64,000 nt of DNA, from assembly GCF_000807775.2 (NCBI RefSeq), contig NZ_CP047385.1, positions 3,782,001 to 3,846,000 on the forward strand. Reading direction: 5' to 3'. Under the pieces are notes generated by a model. It ran no database searches. It saw nothing but the letters and a program-made list of their open reading frames with translations, and was not told the origin of the DNA. The stretch is from Pandoraea fibrosis. Lineage in GTDB: Bacteria > Pseudomonadota > Gammaproteobacteria > Burkholderiales > Burkholderiaceae. How positions within the stretch are numbered: the first letter of the stretch is position 1; each line of letters begins with the position of its first letter. This document shows, one piece after another, positions 10,509-22,814 of the stretch. The translations under genes and the position numbers were made by a program.

Positions 10509-12184
10509 GCGATACCCCGCGCGCCAAACTCGGCGCCAAACATCCCCGCACTCTCGACAAGACCCGCGCGCCCGTGCGGTCGTCCGGCGCGCTGCGCCGT
10601 CCGACCAAGGCGGTGCCGGCGTCGATGCTCGACGCCAGCGGCGCGAAGAAGAAGCCTGCGGCGAAACCGCCCCGCCCGCGTCCGGCAAACGATGCCACGT
10701 CGCCGGCCGGCGCACGTCGCTCGGCAGATGGCGGCACCGCACCGCGCAAACCCGCGACTGGCGCAGCAAAACCCTACGAGAAACGCCCGACGGGTGAACG
10801 TCCGCCGGCGCGCGGCCAGCGCGAGCGCGTTGCAGGCGCACGCCCCGCGCGATTTGACGATGAGTCCCGCTCGCGTCGCTTCGACGAAGACCGCCCGCGT
10901 CGCATTACCGAAGGTGGTGCACGTGGCGACTTTTCCCGCCCGCCCCAACGTGGCACGAATGATCGCGCTCCGCGTCGCTTCGACGAAGATCGTCCGCGCC
11001 GTACTACCGAAGGCGGTGCACGTGGCGACTATTCCCGTCCGCCCCAACGTGGCACGAATGATCGCGCTCCGCGTCGCTTTGACGAAGATCGTCCGCGCCG
11101 TACTACCGAAGGCGGCGCACGTGGCGACTATTCCCGTCCGCCCCAACGTGGCACGAATGATCGCGCACCCCGTCGCTTCGACGAAGATCGTCCGCGCCGC
11201 ACTACCGAAGGCGGTGCACGTGGCGACTATTCCCGTCCGCCCCAACGCGGCACGAATGATCGCGCACCGCGTCGCTTTGACGAAGATCGTCCCCGTCGCG
11301 ATGGTGAAGGCGCGCCGCGTGGCCGCTTCGCCCGTGACGATCGCAACGCCCAGGCGCCGCGCTCGACGCGCCCCGCACGCGCTACGCGTGACGACGACGA
11401 TGACATCAAGGTCCACCACGACGCCGCCGGATCGTTGCGTCTATCGAAGCGGATGTCGGAACTCGGTCTGTGTTCGCGTCGCGAAGCCGATGAGTGGATC
11501 GCCAAGGGATGGGTCCGCGTTGACGGCAAGGTCATGACGGAGCTCGGCACGAAAATTCTGCCAACGCAGGAAATCACCGTCGTGCAAGCCGCACGAAAGG
11601 AACAGGCCAATCGCGTCACCATCCTGCTGCATAAGCCCGTAGGCTATGTCTCCGGCCAGGCGGAAGACGGTTACGAGCCGGCCGTCGTCTTGGTCACGCG
11701 CGAAAACCACTGGTCCGAAGACGATGCCGGCGTGCGCTTCTCGCCGACGCATCTGCGCAGCCTGGCACCGGCCGGTCGCCTCGATATCGATTCCACCGGC
11801 CTGCTCGTCCTCACGCAGGACGGCCGTATCGCGAAGCAACTGATCGGCGAAGACTCGGATATCGAGAAGGAATATCTCGTCCGTGTGTCGTATAACGAAC
11901 ACGAGCAGAATGTCGAGGCGCACTTCCCCGCCGAACGTCTGGCTCTGCTGCGTCACGGCCTGGGACTCGACGATCAACCGCTCAAGCCTGCGCAGGTCGA
12001 ATGGCAAAATCCGGAGCAACTGCGCTTCGTTCTCAAGGAAGGCAAGAAGCGTCAGATTCGCCGGATGTGCGAACTCGTCGGTCTGCATGTGACTGGCCTC
12101 AAGCGCGTGCGCATGGGACGCATCACGCTGGGCAACCTGCCCGTGGGTGAGTGGCGTTATCTGCGCGCTGGCGAAGGCTTCTGA
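10505..12184 (+). CDS. RsuA/RluB/RluF-family rRNA pseudouridine synthase with repetitive N-terminal tail
   Basis: The last ~250 residues form a standard RsuA/RluB/E/F enzyme that isomerises uridine to pseudouridine in rRNA. An S4 RNA-binding domain ([20 protein letters not shown]) is followed by the catalytic core with [10 protein letters not shown], the catalytic Asp in [14 protein letters not shown], and [14 protein letters not shown]. The IRRMCE and GEWRYL motifs resemble RluF (23S U2604) more than RluB, so I leave the symbol open. The first ~300 residues are a basic, disordered extension. It includes four nearly identical 33-residue units rich in Arg, Asp and Gly (residues 124-255) plus a partial fifth. 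The start overlaps glnD by ATGA, implying coupling. Confidence 0.9.
   Translation: MSDTPRAKLGAKHPRTLDKTRAPVRSSGALRRPTKAVPASMLDASGAKKKPAAKPPRPRPANDATSPAGARRSADGGTAPRKPATGAAKPYEKRPTGERPPARGQRERVAGARPARFDDESRSRRFDEDRPRRITEGGARGDFSRPPQRGTNDRAPRRFDEDRPRRTTEGGARGDYSRPPQRGTNDRAPRRFDEDRPRRTTEGGARGDYSRPPQRGTNDRAPRRFDEDRPRRTTEGGARGDYSRPPQRGTNDRAPRRFDEDRPRRDGEGAPRGRFARDDRNAQAPRSTRPARATRDDDDDIKVHHDAAGSLRLSKRMSELGLCSRREADEWIAKGWVRVDGKVMTELGTKILPTQEITVVQAARKEQANRVTILLHKPVGYVSGQAEDGYEPAVVLVTRENHWSEDDAGVRFSPTHLRSLAPAGRLDIDSTGLLVLTQDGRIAKQLIGEDSDIEKEYLVRVSYNEHEQNVEAHFPAERLALLRHGLGLDDQPLKPAQVEWQNPEQLRFVLKEGKKRQIRRMCELVGLHVTGLKRVRMGRITLGNLPVGEWRYLRAGEGF
10874..11332 (+). repeat. 99-bp in-frame tandem repeat, four full units plus a partial one
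   Basis: Units begin at 10874, 10973, 11072 and 11171, with a partial fifth from 11270. Each encodes a 33-residue unit starting [10 protein letters not shown] and ending RGTNDRAP. The units differ by only a few, mostly silent, bases, so the array expanded recently or is kept homogeneous. The unit length is a multiple of three, so copy-number change would leave the downstream catalytic domain in frame. Confidence 0.93.
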
Positions 12185-12200
12185 GTCAGCATCGCGCATG

Positions 12201-12231
12201 AAAAAGCCCGCCATCGAGGCGGGCTTTTTTT
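12201..12231. terminator. Bidirectional terminator between the pseudouridine synthase gene and def
   Basis: AAAAAGCCCGCC and GGCGGGCTTTTT pair around a five-base loop. There is a seven-base T-run on the plus strand and a five-base run on the minus strand. It serves both convergent genes. Confidence 0.9.
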
Positions 12232-12246
12232 ATGCCTGTTGCAACG

Positions 12247-12780
12247 TCAGTCGTCGGTTTTCGGGTCGAGTCCCGGGAAGAGAATCTCGGTAAAGCCGAA
12301 CTTGCTGAAGTCGGTAATCCGCATCGGATAGAGCTTGCCGATCAAGTGGTCGCATTCATGCTGCACCACCCGGGCATGAAAACCTTCGGCGATACGGTCG
12401 ATCGGGTTGCCTTTCTGATCCAGCCCCTCGTAGCGCAGCATCGAGTAGCGATTGACCATGCCGCGCAGCCCCGGCACTGACAGACAGCCCTCCCAGCCCT
12501 CCTCCATGTCCTGCGTCAGCGGCGTGATGACAGGATTGATGAGCACGGTTTGGGGGACCTCGGGCGCATCCGGATAGCGCTCGTTGTGCTCGAAACCGAA
12601 GATCACCACCTGCAGATCGACACCGATTTGCGGCGCCGCGAGTCCGGCGCCGTTAGCATGTTTCATGGTGTCGAACATGTTTGCGACGAGTTCGTCCAGC
12701 TCGGGCGTATTGAACTGCTCCACAGGTTTGGCGATGCGCAGCAGGCGCGGATCGCCCATCTTCAGAATGTCGCAAATCAT
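12247..12780 (-). CDS. def: Peptide deformylase
   Basis: Peptide deformylase removes the N-formyl group from new proteins before methionine aminopeptidase acts. The 177-residue product shows all three family motifs: [18 protein letters not shown] (metal-binding Cys) and HECDH (metal-binding histidines and catalytic Glu). The ATG at 12780 ([14 protein letters not shown]) has a GAGGA site upstream. It follows ligA by 16 bp. Genomes of this group often carry a second deformylase near fmt, so this copy may be one of two. Confidence 0.95.
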   Translation of the reverse strand: MICDILKMGDPRLLRIAKPVEQFNTPELDELVANMFDTMKHANGAGLAAPQIGVDLQVVIFGFEHNERYPDAPEVPQTVLINPVITPLTQDMEEGWEGCLSVPGLRGMVNRYSMLRYEGLDQKGNPIDRIAEGFHARVVQHECDHLIGKLYPMRITDFSKFGFTEILFPGLDPKTDD

Positions 12781-12796
12781 CGGTTGGGTCCTCACA

Positions 12797-14923
<2,127 letters not shown>

Positions 14924-15071
14924 TTATGCCCTCGACGCACGCGCCTGCGCGTTGCCGACAGCATCCATTCATCGGAACAAAAACGCCGCTCACCCGACGG
15001 TGAACGGCGTGCATCGAACGCGGCCGCGGACAGATCCGACAGATCGTCGCCTGCCGCGCACCGCCTCGTTG

Positions 15072-16577
15072 TTACTGGCTGAACAAGCGGCGTGTCACCG
15101 GCGAACCGGCCGGCAAACCGCGTGCCTCGAGGCGTTCGTAGAGCTTGAGCAACTGCTTGTCGACATTTTGCAGCGCAGCATCCGAAAGCGGCCGACGCTG
15201 GTCGTCCACGACTCGCCCACCAATGCGTTGCCCGATCGAGCGAGCGTAATCGCACATCAGACGGAACGGCAGCAGATCTTCATCGGCCACCGGCACATCG
15301 AGCAACATCGTAATCAGATCGCCGCCCTTGTACGTCAGATCGTCGCGCAGGAAGTTGGTATCGCCGAACTGCAGCATGAACACCGGATTCTGGCGTGCGT
15401 CGAGCTTGACGAAACGCATACCGTCGCGCGAGAGCAGCAGACCGTCCTGCGTCGCCACTGCCTGGACATAGTTCGCCGACCAGGGGGCGCCGTCCGAGAG
15501 CACGTTGACCGACAGTTGCGCGTCGCATTGCGCGGCGAAACTGTCGAGCTCGCGGCCACGGGCCACCGTCTCCATCATGTCGGGCAGTTCGGGCAGCGCA
15601 TCGACGGCGTCGGCGAGGGTCTGAACGAGATTCGAGAACTCCGAGAATTCGACTTCGTTCAACGCCCCGGCTCGGTTGGCCAACTGCACGGCCATGCGCA
15701 ACTGATGGTAGCGGCCGCCTGTGCGAATCAGTTCCCATGGCGAATGTTCGTCGGCGCGGCCCTCGACGTTCACGGGCTTGCCGCCCGCGCGGCGCATGCG
15801 CACCGTCAACGGCATCAGACGCTCCGCAGCTACCACGTTCGCCAACGGCAATTCGACGATGCAGTCGATGCGCTCGTCGATGACCGGCGGCGGACCGCTC
15901 GGCACCGCCGGGCGCGCCGCTGCGACGGGCGCCGTCACGGTCTCGGCTGCGGACGCCACGGTGCCTTGCGGGTGGGCTAGCGATTCGTCATCGGGTGCGC
16001 CGGCCGCCGCAGCCACCGCGCCAGCAGCGGCGGCATCCACGGTGTCGTCGGCCGCCAGTTCCGCGTCGACGCGTGCCACCGTGCTCGCCGCTGCGGCTTG
16101 TTCCGCGTCGCGTGCCAGCTCGTCGGCATCGGTGTGTTGGACGGATTCCGCAGCGGATTCCGCCGTGGCCGCGCCGGAAGTACCCGCTTGGGCGGCCAGC
16201 GCAGCCGCTTCCTGCGCGGCACGCTTACGCGAGGCAGGCGGCGCGTCCCAGGCGTCTTCGTTAATGGCGAAGGCATCCTGCACCGACGTACCGGCCCCAC
16301 TGGATGTCCCCGATGCGGCGGCCGAGCCGCCCAGCGTCGGTTCGCGACGCTCGCCCGACTGCGCGGGCACGCGCGGGGGAGAAAGCGTCGGTTCGATGAA
16401 CGGACGGTCGTCGTCGGCGTCGGGCGTGCCGGCAGTGGCATCGATACCGGCACCGTCGACCGGCATGCGACGCGGGATGCGCGCGCGCGCCTTGCTGCCT
16501 TGCCAGGCGTTATAACTGACGACCCCCAGCAGTACCACTACCCCTGCCGCAATCAAGCTCAGCTGCAGTTCATTCAT
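15072..16577 (-). CDS. zipA: ZipA-like cell division protein with ZipA C-terminal FtsZ-binding domain
   Basis: This protein has the architecture of ZipA, which tethers FtsZ rings to the inner membrane. A single N-terminal membrane segment (about residues 5-25) is followed by a basic patch. A long Ala/Asp/Glu-rich disordered linker runs to about residue 240. A C-terminal domain of roughly 250 residues begins around DCIVELPLANVVAAERLM and includes FMLQFGDTNFLRDDLTYKGG. It lies directly after smc and before ligA, which is the common betaproteobacterial setting. The function is assigned from domain layout and context; sequence similarity to gammaproteobacterial ZipA is expected to be weak. Confidence 0.85.
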   Translation of the reverse strand: MNELQLSLIAAGVVVLLGVVSYNAWQGSKARARIPRRMPVDGAGIDATAGTPDADDDRPFIEPTLSPPRVPAQSGERREPTLGGSAAASGTSSGAGTSVQDAFAINEDAWDAPPASRKRAAQEAAALAAQAGTSGAATAESAAESVQHTDADELARDAEQAAAASTVARVDAELAADDTVDAAAAGAVAAAAGAPDDESLAHPQGTVASAAETVTAPVAAARPAVPSGPPPVIDERIDCIVELPLANVVAAERLMPLTVRMRRAGGKPVNVEGRADEHSPWELIRTGGRYHQLRMAVQLANRAGALNEVEFSEFSNLVQTLADAVDALPELPDMMETVARGRELDSFAAQCDAQLSVNVLSDGAPWSANYVQAVATQDGLLLSRDGMRFVKLDARQNPVFMLQFGDTNFLRDDLTYKGGDLITMLLDVPVADEDLLPFRLMCDYARSIGQRIGGRVVDDQRRPLSDAALQNVDKQLLKLYERLEARGLPAGSPVTRRLFSQ

Positions 16578-16616
16578 GCGCGGCGTTCCTCTCTCTTCTC
16601 CATCGTAGGCGCGGGG

Positions 16617-19600
16617 TCAGGCGATCTCGGCCAGATTGATCGCAGACTCCATGTCCACTGCCACGATCCGCGACACCCCTTGTTCCTGCATGGTGACGCC
16701 GATGAGCTGATTGGCCATTTCCATCGCGATTTTGTTATGCGAAATAAATACGAATTGGGTACGGTCCGACATGCGCGCCACCATCTTGGCGTAGCGCTCG
16801 GTGTTGGCATCGTCCAGCGGTGCGTCCACCTCATCGAGCAAGCAGAACGGCGCCGGGTTGAGCTGGAACATCCCGAACACCAGCGCAATCGCCGTCAGGG
16901 CCTTCTCACCCCCAGACAGCAAATGGATCGTAGAGTTCTTCTTGCCCGGCGGTTGCGCCATCACCTGAACGCCTGCGTCGAGAATTTCGTCGCCCGTCAT
17001 GATGAGCTTGGCTTGCCCGCCGCCGAACAGCATCGGGAACAGTTCGCCGAAATGTTTGTTCACTTCGTCGAACGTGCCTTGCAACAGCACACGTGTTTCT
17101 TCGTCGATCTTGCGAATGGCGCCTTCGAGCGTTTCGATGGCGTCATTCAGGTCGGCCGATTGTGCGTCGAGGAATACCTTGCGGTCACGCGCCGTTTCCA
17201 ATTCTTCGAGCGCGGCCATGTTGACCGGGCCCAGCGCGTTGATGGCGTTGTTGATTCGGGTGACTTCGCCTTGCAGGTACGACGGCTTGAGATCCGGCGT
17301 CAGCTTGGTGGCGAGCGCCTCCTCATCGACCTCGGCCGTTGTGAGTTGCTCGACGAACTGCTCGCGGTTCAGGCGGGCGGCCTGTTCCTTCAACTGCAAT
17401 TCCGTAATGCGATCGCGCAACGGTTGCAAGCCGCGCTCGGCGGCCAGGCGCTCTTCGTCGCTCTGACGCAGCTTTTGCGTCAGCGCATCGAGTTCGATAC
17501 GGGCCGCGCCAAGAATCTCTTCCTTCTCGGCGCGCAATTCAAGCGCATCCTGCAGGCCGTTCTCGACGGTCTGCTCGGTAATCTGCGCGAGTTCGGCCTG
17601 TGCCTGCTCGATCGACACCACAAGACGTTCGGCCTGTTCGAGCGCCGTCTGAATATTGCGGCGATGCTCGTCGATCTTGCTCGAAATTCCCTTCTGACCG
17701 TAAGACGCCTCTTGCGCCAGGCGCTCCAGCTCACGCGCACGGTTGCGGGCGTCCGAGAGTTGGCTGTCGAGCGATTCGAACTCGAGCTGACCGTCTTCGA
17801 ACGTTGCCTGCAATTCGGCCAGACGCGAATCGCTTTGCTCGAAATTCGCTTCCGATTCGGCGCGCAACGCCATTTGTTCTTCGATCTGCGCGGCGATCTC
17901 GTTCAGCTCTTCGTCGATCTGCGTGCTGCGAGCGTTGTAGCGCTCATAGGCTTGCGTGAGCTTGAGCACCTCCATCTGCAACGCATGCACACGCTGCGTG
18001 GCACGCTCCGCACGGCCGCGCACGTCGGTGAGCGACTGCGCCGCCTGGCTGTAGGCCGCCTCGGCACGCACGGCGGCTGACTTGGCTTCGTCCGACAGCA
18101 AAGCCTGCGCACGCAGTTGCTTGCCCAGATTCTCGATTTCCTGCTGGCGGGCGAGCAAACCGGCCTGCTCGGAGTCGGCAGCGTATAGCTGCACGCCCAC
18201 GCGTGTGACCTGATGGCCCGCCTTGACGACAATCGACGTCCCTTCAGGCAGTTGTGCGCGAACGACCATGGCTTGCGTCAGATCGTCTGCGACAAAGACT
18301 TGGCCGAGCCATTCCTGCAACACCGCGCGCAGGCCCGGATCGTCGATTCGGAGCAACGAGAGCAGCGGGCGCAGAGAGGCCGGCGTTTCGATCGGGCGGG
18401 CGGCCGGCGGCGGCGAATAGAACGCCAGCTTGGCCGGCGGCGCATCGCTCGCAAAGGCTTTCACCCAGTCGAGATTGCTGATCTCCAGTGCCGCGAGTCG
18501 CTCGCGCAGCACCGATTCGAGCGCGTTTTCCCAGCCCGGCTCGATATGGAGTTTCTTCCAGAGACGCGGCAATTGCGCCAGCTCGTGCTTATCGAGCCAC
18601 GGCTGCACCTTGCCTTCCGTCTGAACACTTTCCTGCAGTTGCTTGAGCGCCGTGAGACGCGCCTCGAGCTGTGCGATGGTCGCCGCCTCGGACTGCACCC
18701 GCGCCTGTGCCTCGGCACGCTCGGCTTCCAGTCGGGGCAGACGCTCCTGCGCGTCGGCGAGTTCGGCTTGTGCGTCTTCGAGCATCGCCTGATGCTCGGC
18801 AAGCTCGGCGCGCTGCGTTTCGAGTTCGACCTCATCAGGCTTGTCGAGCCCGCGCGCCTCCCCCTGCAAACGCTCCTGTCGTTGCTGCAACTGCTGCAAG
18901 GCCTGATCGGCATTGCGCTGGTGCGCCGCTTCGAGCTTCAGACTCTGCTCGACCTGTGCGATCTCGCTGCGCTGCTCGTTGAGCAGATTCTGCGCATCGC
19001 GCCAGCCGGCTTCGAGCGCAGGCAGTGCGTCGTTCTGCTCGGCAGCCTGATCTTGCGCAGTCGCTGCGCGCTCCTCGGCGATGATGAGTTCTTCTTCGGC
19101 GAGCGCGAGTTCTTCTTCCGATTGCGCCGAACGGGCCTGCCACTGCTCGCGCTGCGAGGTCAGTGCCGCCAGTTGCGCCTGCACACGGTTGCGCGACTCG
19201 ACCACATAGCGAATCTCGGCTTCCAGTCGGCTGACTTCCGAATTCGCCTCGTACATGGCGCTCTGCGCGGCCTGCACGGCGTCGGTGGCCGTGTAGTGCG
19301 CGGCGCGCAGCGTTTCGAGATCGGACTCCGAACCACGCAGACGTGCCATCTGCGCTTCGAGATCGACCTGCGCCGATTCGATCGCACGTTGCTGGCGTTC
19401 TTGTTCGTTCTGCGCTTCGTTCTTGCGCAGCAACCACAGCAACTGCTGCTTTTCCTCGCCGTCGCGCTGCAAGTCCTTGAACCGGTTGGCCACGACGGCC
19501 TGCGATTCGAGCTTCTCGAGGTTGGTACCGAGTTCACGCAGAATGTCTTCAACGCGCGTGAGGTTTTCCCGCGTGTCCTGCAGACGGTTTTCGGTCTCGC

Positions 19601-20132
19601 GACGGCGCTCCTTGTACTTGGAGACGCCTGCCGCTTCTTCGAGGAACACGCGCAACTCTTCCGGCTTGGCCTCGATGATGCGCGAGATCATCCCCTGCCC
19701 AATGATGGCGTAGGCGCGCGGCCCGAGGCCGGTACCGAGAAAGATGTCCTGGATATCGCGGCGGCGGGCCGGCAGATTGTTGATGTAGTAGCTGGAGGTG
19801 CCATCGCGCGTGAGCACGCGCTTGACGGCGATTTCGGCGTACTGGCTCCACTGCCCGGCGGCGCGCCCGGCGCTGTTGTCGAACACGAGTTCGACGCTGG
19901 CGCGGCTCGCCTGTTTGCGGGCTGTCGACCCATTGAAAATCACGTCCTGCATCGATTCGCCACGCAGCTCGGAAGCGCGCGACTCGCCGAGCACCCAGCG
20001 CACGGCGTCGATGATGTTGGATTTGCCGCACCCGTTCGGGCCGACAATCCCGACCAGTTGGCCGGGTACCGCGAAGTTCGTCGGATCGACGAAAGACTTG
20101 AAGCCAGCGAGTTTGATGGAGGTCAGACGCAC
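16617..20132 (-). CDS. smc: Chromosome segregation ATPase SMC
   Basis: SMC is the coiled-coil ATPase that, with ScpA and ScpB, organises and segregates the chromosome. The 1171-residue product has the N-terminal Walker A GPNGCGKSN near residue 32 and two long coiled-coil arms rich in Glu, Gln, Ala and Leu. A central hinge lies around residues 520-660. The C-terminal ABC signature LLSGGEKALTAIAL and the Walker B LLDEVDAPLDDAN complete the head. The start is a GTG at 20132 giving MRLTSIKLAGFKSF, which matches the family; no strong ribosome-binding site is visible. The zipA gene begins 39 bp downstream. Confidence 0.96.
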   Translation of the reverse strand: MRLTSIKLAGFKSFVDPTNFAVPGQLVGIVGPNGCGKSNIIDAVRWVLGESRASELRGESMQDVIFNGSTARKQASRASVELVFDNSAGRAAGQWSQYAEIAVKRVLTRDGTSSYYINNLPARRRDIQDIFLGTGLGPRAYAIIGQGMISRIIEAKPEELRVFLEEAAGVSKYKERRRETENRLQDTRENLTRVEDILRELGTNLEKLESQAVVANRFKDLQRDGEEKQQLLWLLRKNEAQNEQERQQRAIESAQVDLEAQMARLRGSESDLETLRAAHYTATDAVQAAQSAMYEANSEVSRLEAEIRYVVESRNRVQAQLAALTSQREQWQARSAQSEEELALAEEELIIAEERAATAQDQAAEQNDALPALEAGWRDAQNLLNEQRSEIAQVEQSLKLEAAHQRNADQALQQLQQRQERLQGEARGLDKPDEVELETQRAELAEHQAMLEDAQAELADAQERLPRLEAERAEAQARVQSEAATIAQLEARLTALKQLQESVQTEGKVQPWLDKHELAQLPRLWKKLHIEPGWENALESVLRERLAALEISNLDWVKAFASDAPPAKLAFYSPPPAARPIETPASLRPLLSLLRIDDPGLRAVLQEWLGQVFVADDLTQAMVVRAQLPEGTSIVVKAGHQVTRVGVQLYAADSEQAGLLARQQEIENLGKQLRAQALLSDEAKSAAVRAEAAYSQAAQSLTDVRGRAERATQRVHALQMEVLKLTQAYERYNARSTQIDEELNEIAAQIEEQMALRAESEANFEQSDSRLAELQATFEDGQLEFESLDSQLSDARNRARELERLAQEASYGQKGISSKIDEHRRNIQTALEQAERLVVSIEQAQAELAQITEQTVENGLQDALELRAEKEEILGAARIELDALTQKLRQSDEERLAAERGLQPLRDRITELQLKEQAARLNREQFVEQLTTAEVDEEALATKLTPDLKPSYLQGEVTRINNAINALGPVNMAALEELETARDRKVFLDAQSADLNDAIETLEGAIRKIDEETRVLLQGTFDEVNKHFGELFPMLFGGGQAKLIMTGDEILDAGVQVMAQPPGKKNSTIHLLSGGEKALTAIALVFGMFQLNPAPFCLLDEVDAPLDDANTERYAKMVARMSDRTQFVFISHNKIAMEMANQLIGVTMQEQGVSRIVAVDMESAINLAEIA

Positions 20133-20254
20133 GGCAGGTTCGCTTTATCGGTCATTGAATGATGGGAAAGACGCAGACGCGCTAGCTGGTCCTGTCGGGC
20201 CTCGCGCACGCTGGCGTGCGCAGGCCGCTTACATCGATATAACATCGGTACGCA

Positions 20255-21241
20255 TCATACCATCGCATCCCCCGCCGTCGCGGATTTACAACGACGTGAA
20301 TCCGGCAAAATTCCGGACAGGACACCGGCCGCCACGATGCATAGCCCGCCGGCGACTTCCCGCACGCCCAACCCCTCGCTGGCAAGCCACCAGGACGAAA
20401 TGGCCGCCACCACGATCTCGAACAGCATGATGAGCGCGGCCTGATTGGCCGGCACCCGCGCCAGACCGAACTGCACGATGACGTTGGTGAGCGCGATGGT
20501 GCCGCCCAGCGCCAGCACGACCGCCACCGTGGCGGTGCTCGAGGTCAGGGCCGAAACCGTGGCGCGGCCGGCTTCAGCCCCGCCATCGAACGGCAGCACC
20601 AGCAACCCGCCGACCAGGCAACCGAGATAGAGCGTCCAACTGCGCATTTCGGCCCGCACATCGGGCAACGACTGGCTGACGCGCCGCAGCAACACGTTAT
20701 TCAGCGCAAACGCCGCCCCGGCAATCGCTCCAGCCCATTCGCCGGGGTTGTTCGGCACGGGCCAGCCCAGCTCGGGCGACCACAGCATCAGCCCCGCCCC
20801 GCCCAACGCCAGCGCGATCAGACCGGCGCCCCGCATGCCCACGCGCTCACCGAGGAACCCGTGGGCGAACAGCGCCGTCCACACGGGGGTCAGATAGAAA
20901 AGCAGCAGCACACGCATCACGTGGCCGTGCGTCGTGCCCCAGACAAACGCCACGTTGGTCGTGCCGCCGGCAAACGCCACCCCCACCAGCAGCCACGACC
21001 AGCGCAGCGTACCGAGCGAGCGGCGATAGACCAGGGAAAGGAGCACCAACGCGACGCTCGCGGTGCAAATCTGTGCAGGCACCGCCGCGACGCCCCACTG
21101 GGCCAGCACGCGGTAAGGGAACCAGGCCAGCCCCCAGACGGAAGATCCGATAAGAATGGCCAAGGCGGGCGCCGCCCGGGAGCGCAGCGAAGCGCCGGAG
21201 GTCGACGCCGGGCCGTGCGCGCCGTTGCCGGCTACGGTCAT
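20255..21241 (-). CDS. EamA/DMT-superfamily transporter
   Basis: The 328-residue product has about ten hydrophobic helices arranged as two EamA repeats and belongs to the drug/metabolite transporter superfamily. The first repeat starts at about residue 28 with SSVWGLAWFPYRVL, and the second at about GEWAGAIAGAAFALNNVLLR. Members export amino acids, sugars or metabolites, and the substrate cannot be read from the sequence. It is separated from smc by about 120 bp and is divergent from dapC. I see no operon partner. Confidence 0.85.
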   Translation of the reverse strand: MTVAGNGAHGPASTSGASLRSRAAPALAILIGSSVWGLAWFPYRVLAQWGVAAVPAQICTASVALVLLSLVYRRSLGTLRWSWLLVGVAFAGGTTNVAFVWGTTHGHVMRVLLLFYLTPVWTALFAHGFLGERVGMRGAGLIALALGGAGLMLWSPELGWPVPNNPGEWAGAIAGAAFALNNVLLRRVSQSLPDVRAEMRSWTLYLGCLVGGLLVLPFDGGAEAGRATVSALTSSTATVAVVLALGGTIALTNVIVQFGLARVPANQAALIMLFEIVVAAISSWWLASEGLGVREVAGGLCIVAAGVLSGILPDSRRCKSATAGDAMV

Positions 21242-21587
21242 ACTGTTAACTCCTGAAAAACCTGAGATACTCCGCAGACTTGCCTCATTGGCGCCTCGGA
21301 ATGTGCTGAATTACGCTGTGGTCGCGCTTTGTGAGCGCCGTGACGGTATAATTTTCGCTTTGCCGATCTTGCCATTCTTGAGCGCGTCCGGGAACCCCTT
21401 CACGTGATGTACCGGATAAGTGCGGCTCCATAAGTGGCCTGCCTTGCGCAGGTCCGGCACCGAAAAGCGCGTCACAGCGCGTCGGCGCCCGGGAGATCTG
21501 GCCCAGCCGCCTCGCGCGGCCCGAATTGCCTCGAACGTTGCCCCGAGTGGCACCGCGACCCCTAGCCCTGAGTCTGTTTGAATTCTC
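21242..21587. other. Divergent intergenic region upstream of dapC
   Basis: These 346 bases hold no convincing gene. A perfect TATAAT occurs on the plus strand at 21347-21352 with no good -35 partner. If it is used, dapC would have a leader of roughly 230 bases. A short minus-strand frame at 21311-21607 has no recognisable features. Confidence 0.45.
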
Positions 21588-22790
21588 GTGAACCCATTAC
21601 TCGACAAGCTCCAGCCCTACCCCTTCGAACGCCTGAAGTCGCTGGTGGCGGACATTACGCCCGCCAGCGCGTTCAAGGCCATCAGCTTCGGCATCGGTGA
21701 GCCCAAGCACCCGACGCCGCAATTCATCAAGGAAGCCTTGATCGAAGGACTGGGCGGCCTCTCGAACTACCCCGCCACTGCTGGCGGCGAGCCGCTGCGT
21801 GTGGCCATCGCCGGGTGGCTGGAGCGCCGCTACGCGCTGCCCAACGTGAACCCGGCCACCGAAGTGCTGCCGGTCACGGGCTCGCGCGAGGCGCTTTTCT
21901 CGTTCGCACAGGCGGTCGTCGACGCCAGCAAGCCCGGTGCACGCGTGCTGTGCCCGAACCCGTTCTATCAGATTTATGAAGGCGCGACGCTGCTCGCTGG
22001 CGCCACGCCCTATTACGTCGATAGCGATCCGGCGCGCAATTTCGCCCCGAATTACGACAGCGTGCCCGCCGATGTCTGGCGCAACGTCCAGCTCGTCTAT
22101 CTTTGCTCGCCCGGCAATCCGACCGGCGCCGTGCTCGGCCTTGCCGACTGGAAGCGCCTGTTCGAACTCTCGGACGAGTACGGTTTCGTGATCGCCTCCG
22201 ACGAGTGCTACTCCGAGATCTATTTCGACGAAGAGAGCGCGCCGCTGGGCGGCCTCGCCGCAGCTCACCAATTGGGTCGCGGCTTCGAGCGTCTGGTGGT
22301 GTTCTCCAGCCTGTCGAAGCGCTCGAACGTACCGGGCATGCGCTCGGGCTTTGTGGCGGGCGACGCTGCCATCCTGAAGAAATTCCTGCTGTATCGCACC
22401 TATCACGGCTGCGCGATGAGCCCGGCCGTGCAAGCGGCGAGCGTCGCCGCGTGGAACGACGAAGCTCACGTGCGTCTGAACCGCAGCAAGTACCTGAAGA
22501 AGTTCCAGACCGTCACACCGATGCTCGCCGAAGTGCTCGACGTGCGCCTGCCCGACGCGGGCTTCTACCTGTGGGCCAGAGTCGACACGAAAACCGGCCT
22601 GTCCGACACGGAATTCACGCGCCAATTGCTGGCGCAATACAATGTGGCCGTACTGCCCGGATCGTACCTGGGCCGCGCGGCGCACGGCACCAACCCGGGC
22701 GAGCACTATGTGCGCATCGCCCTCGTGGCCGATGTGGACGAATGCACCGAAGGCGCCCAGCGCATCGTGCAGTTCTGCCAATCCCTTTAA
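21588..22790 (+). CDS. dapC: Succinyldiaminopimelate transaminase
   Basis: DapC transfers an amino group from glutamate to N-succinyl-2-amino-6-oxopimelate in lysine and diaminopimelate synthesis. The 400-residue product is a class I/II PLP aminotransferase with FGIGEPKHPTP, SPGNPTG (174-180) and the PLP lysine K244 in FSSLSKRSNVPGMRSGF. The start is a GTG at 21588 (NPLLDKLQPYPFERL follows). It leads a plus-strand run with dapD 24 bp downstream and dapE two genes on, which supports the DapC assignment over a generic aspartate aminotransferase. Confidence 0.94.
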   Translation: MNPLLDKLQPYPFERLKSLVADITPASAFKAISFGIGEPKHPTPQFIKEALIEGLGGLSNYPATAGGEPLRVAIAGWLERRYALPNVNPATEVLPVTGSREALFSFAQAVVDASKPGARVLCPNPFYQIYEGATLLAGATPYYVDSDPARNFAPNYDSVPADVWRNVQLVYLCSPGNPTGAVLGLADWKRLFELSDEYGFVIASDECYSEIYFDEESAPLGGLAAAHQLGRGFERLVVFSSLSKRSNVPGMRSGFVAGDAAILKKFLLYRTYHGCAMSPAVQAASVAAWNDEAHVRLNRSKYLKKFQTVTPMLAEVLDVRLPDAGFYLWARVDTKTGLSDTEFTRQLLAQYNVAVLPGSYLGRAAHGTNPGEHYVRIALVADVDECTEGAQRIVQFCQSL

Positions 22791-22814
22791 TCCTTACTGC
22801 AACTGATTCTCGCC

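Noticed and set aside
10874..11332. Regular repeat that could be mistaken for a CRISPR array.
   Set aside because: The units are directly adjacent without spacers, 99 bp long, and lie in frame within a coding sequence.
16098..20162. Two long plus-strand frames (about 650 residues each) opposite smc and zipA.
   Set aside because: They are shadows of the coiled-coil coding sequence; composition is that of reverse-complemented codons and no family motif is present.
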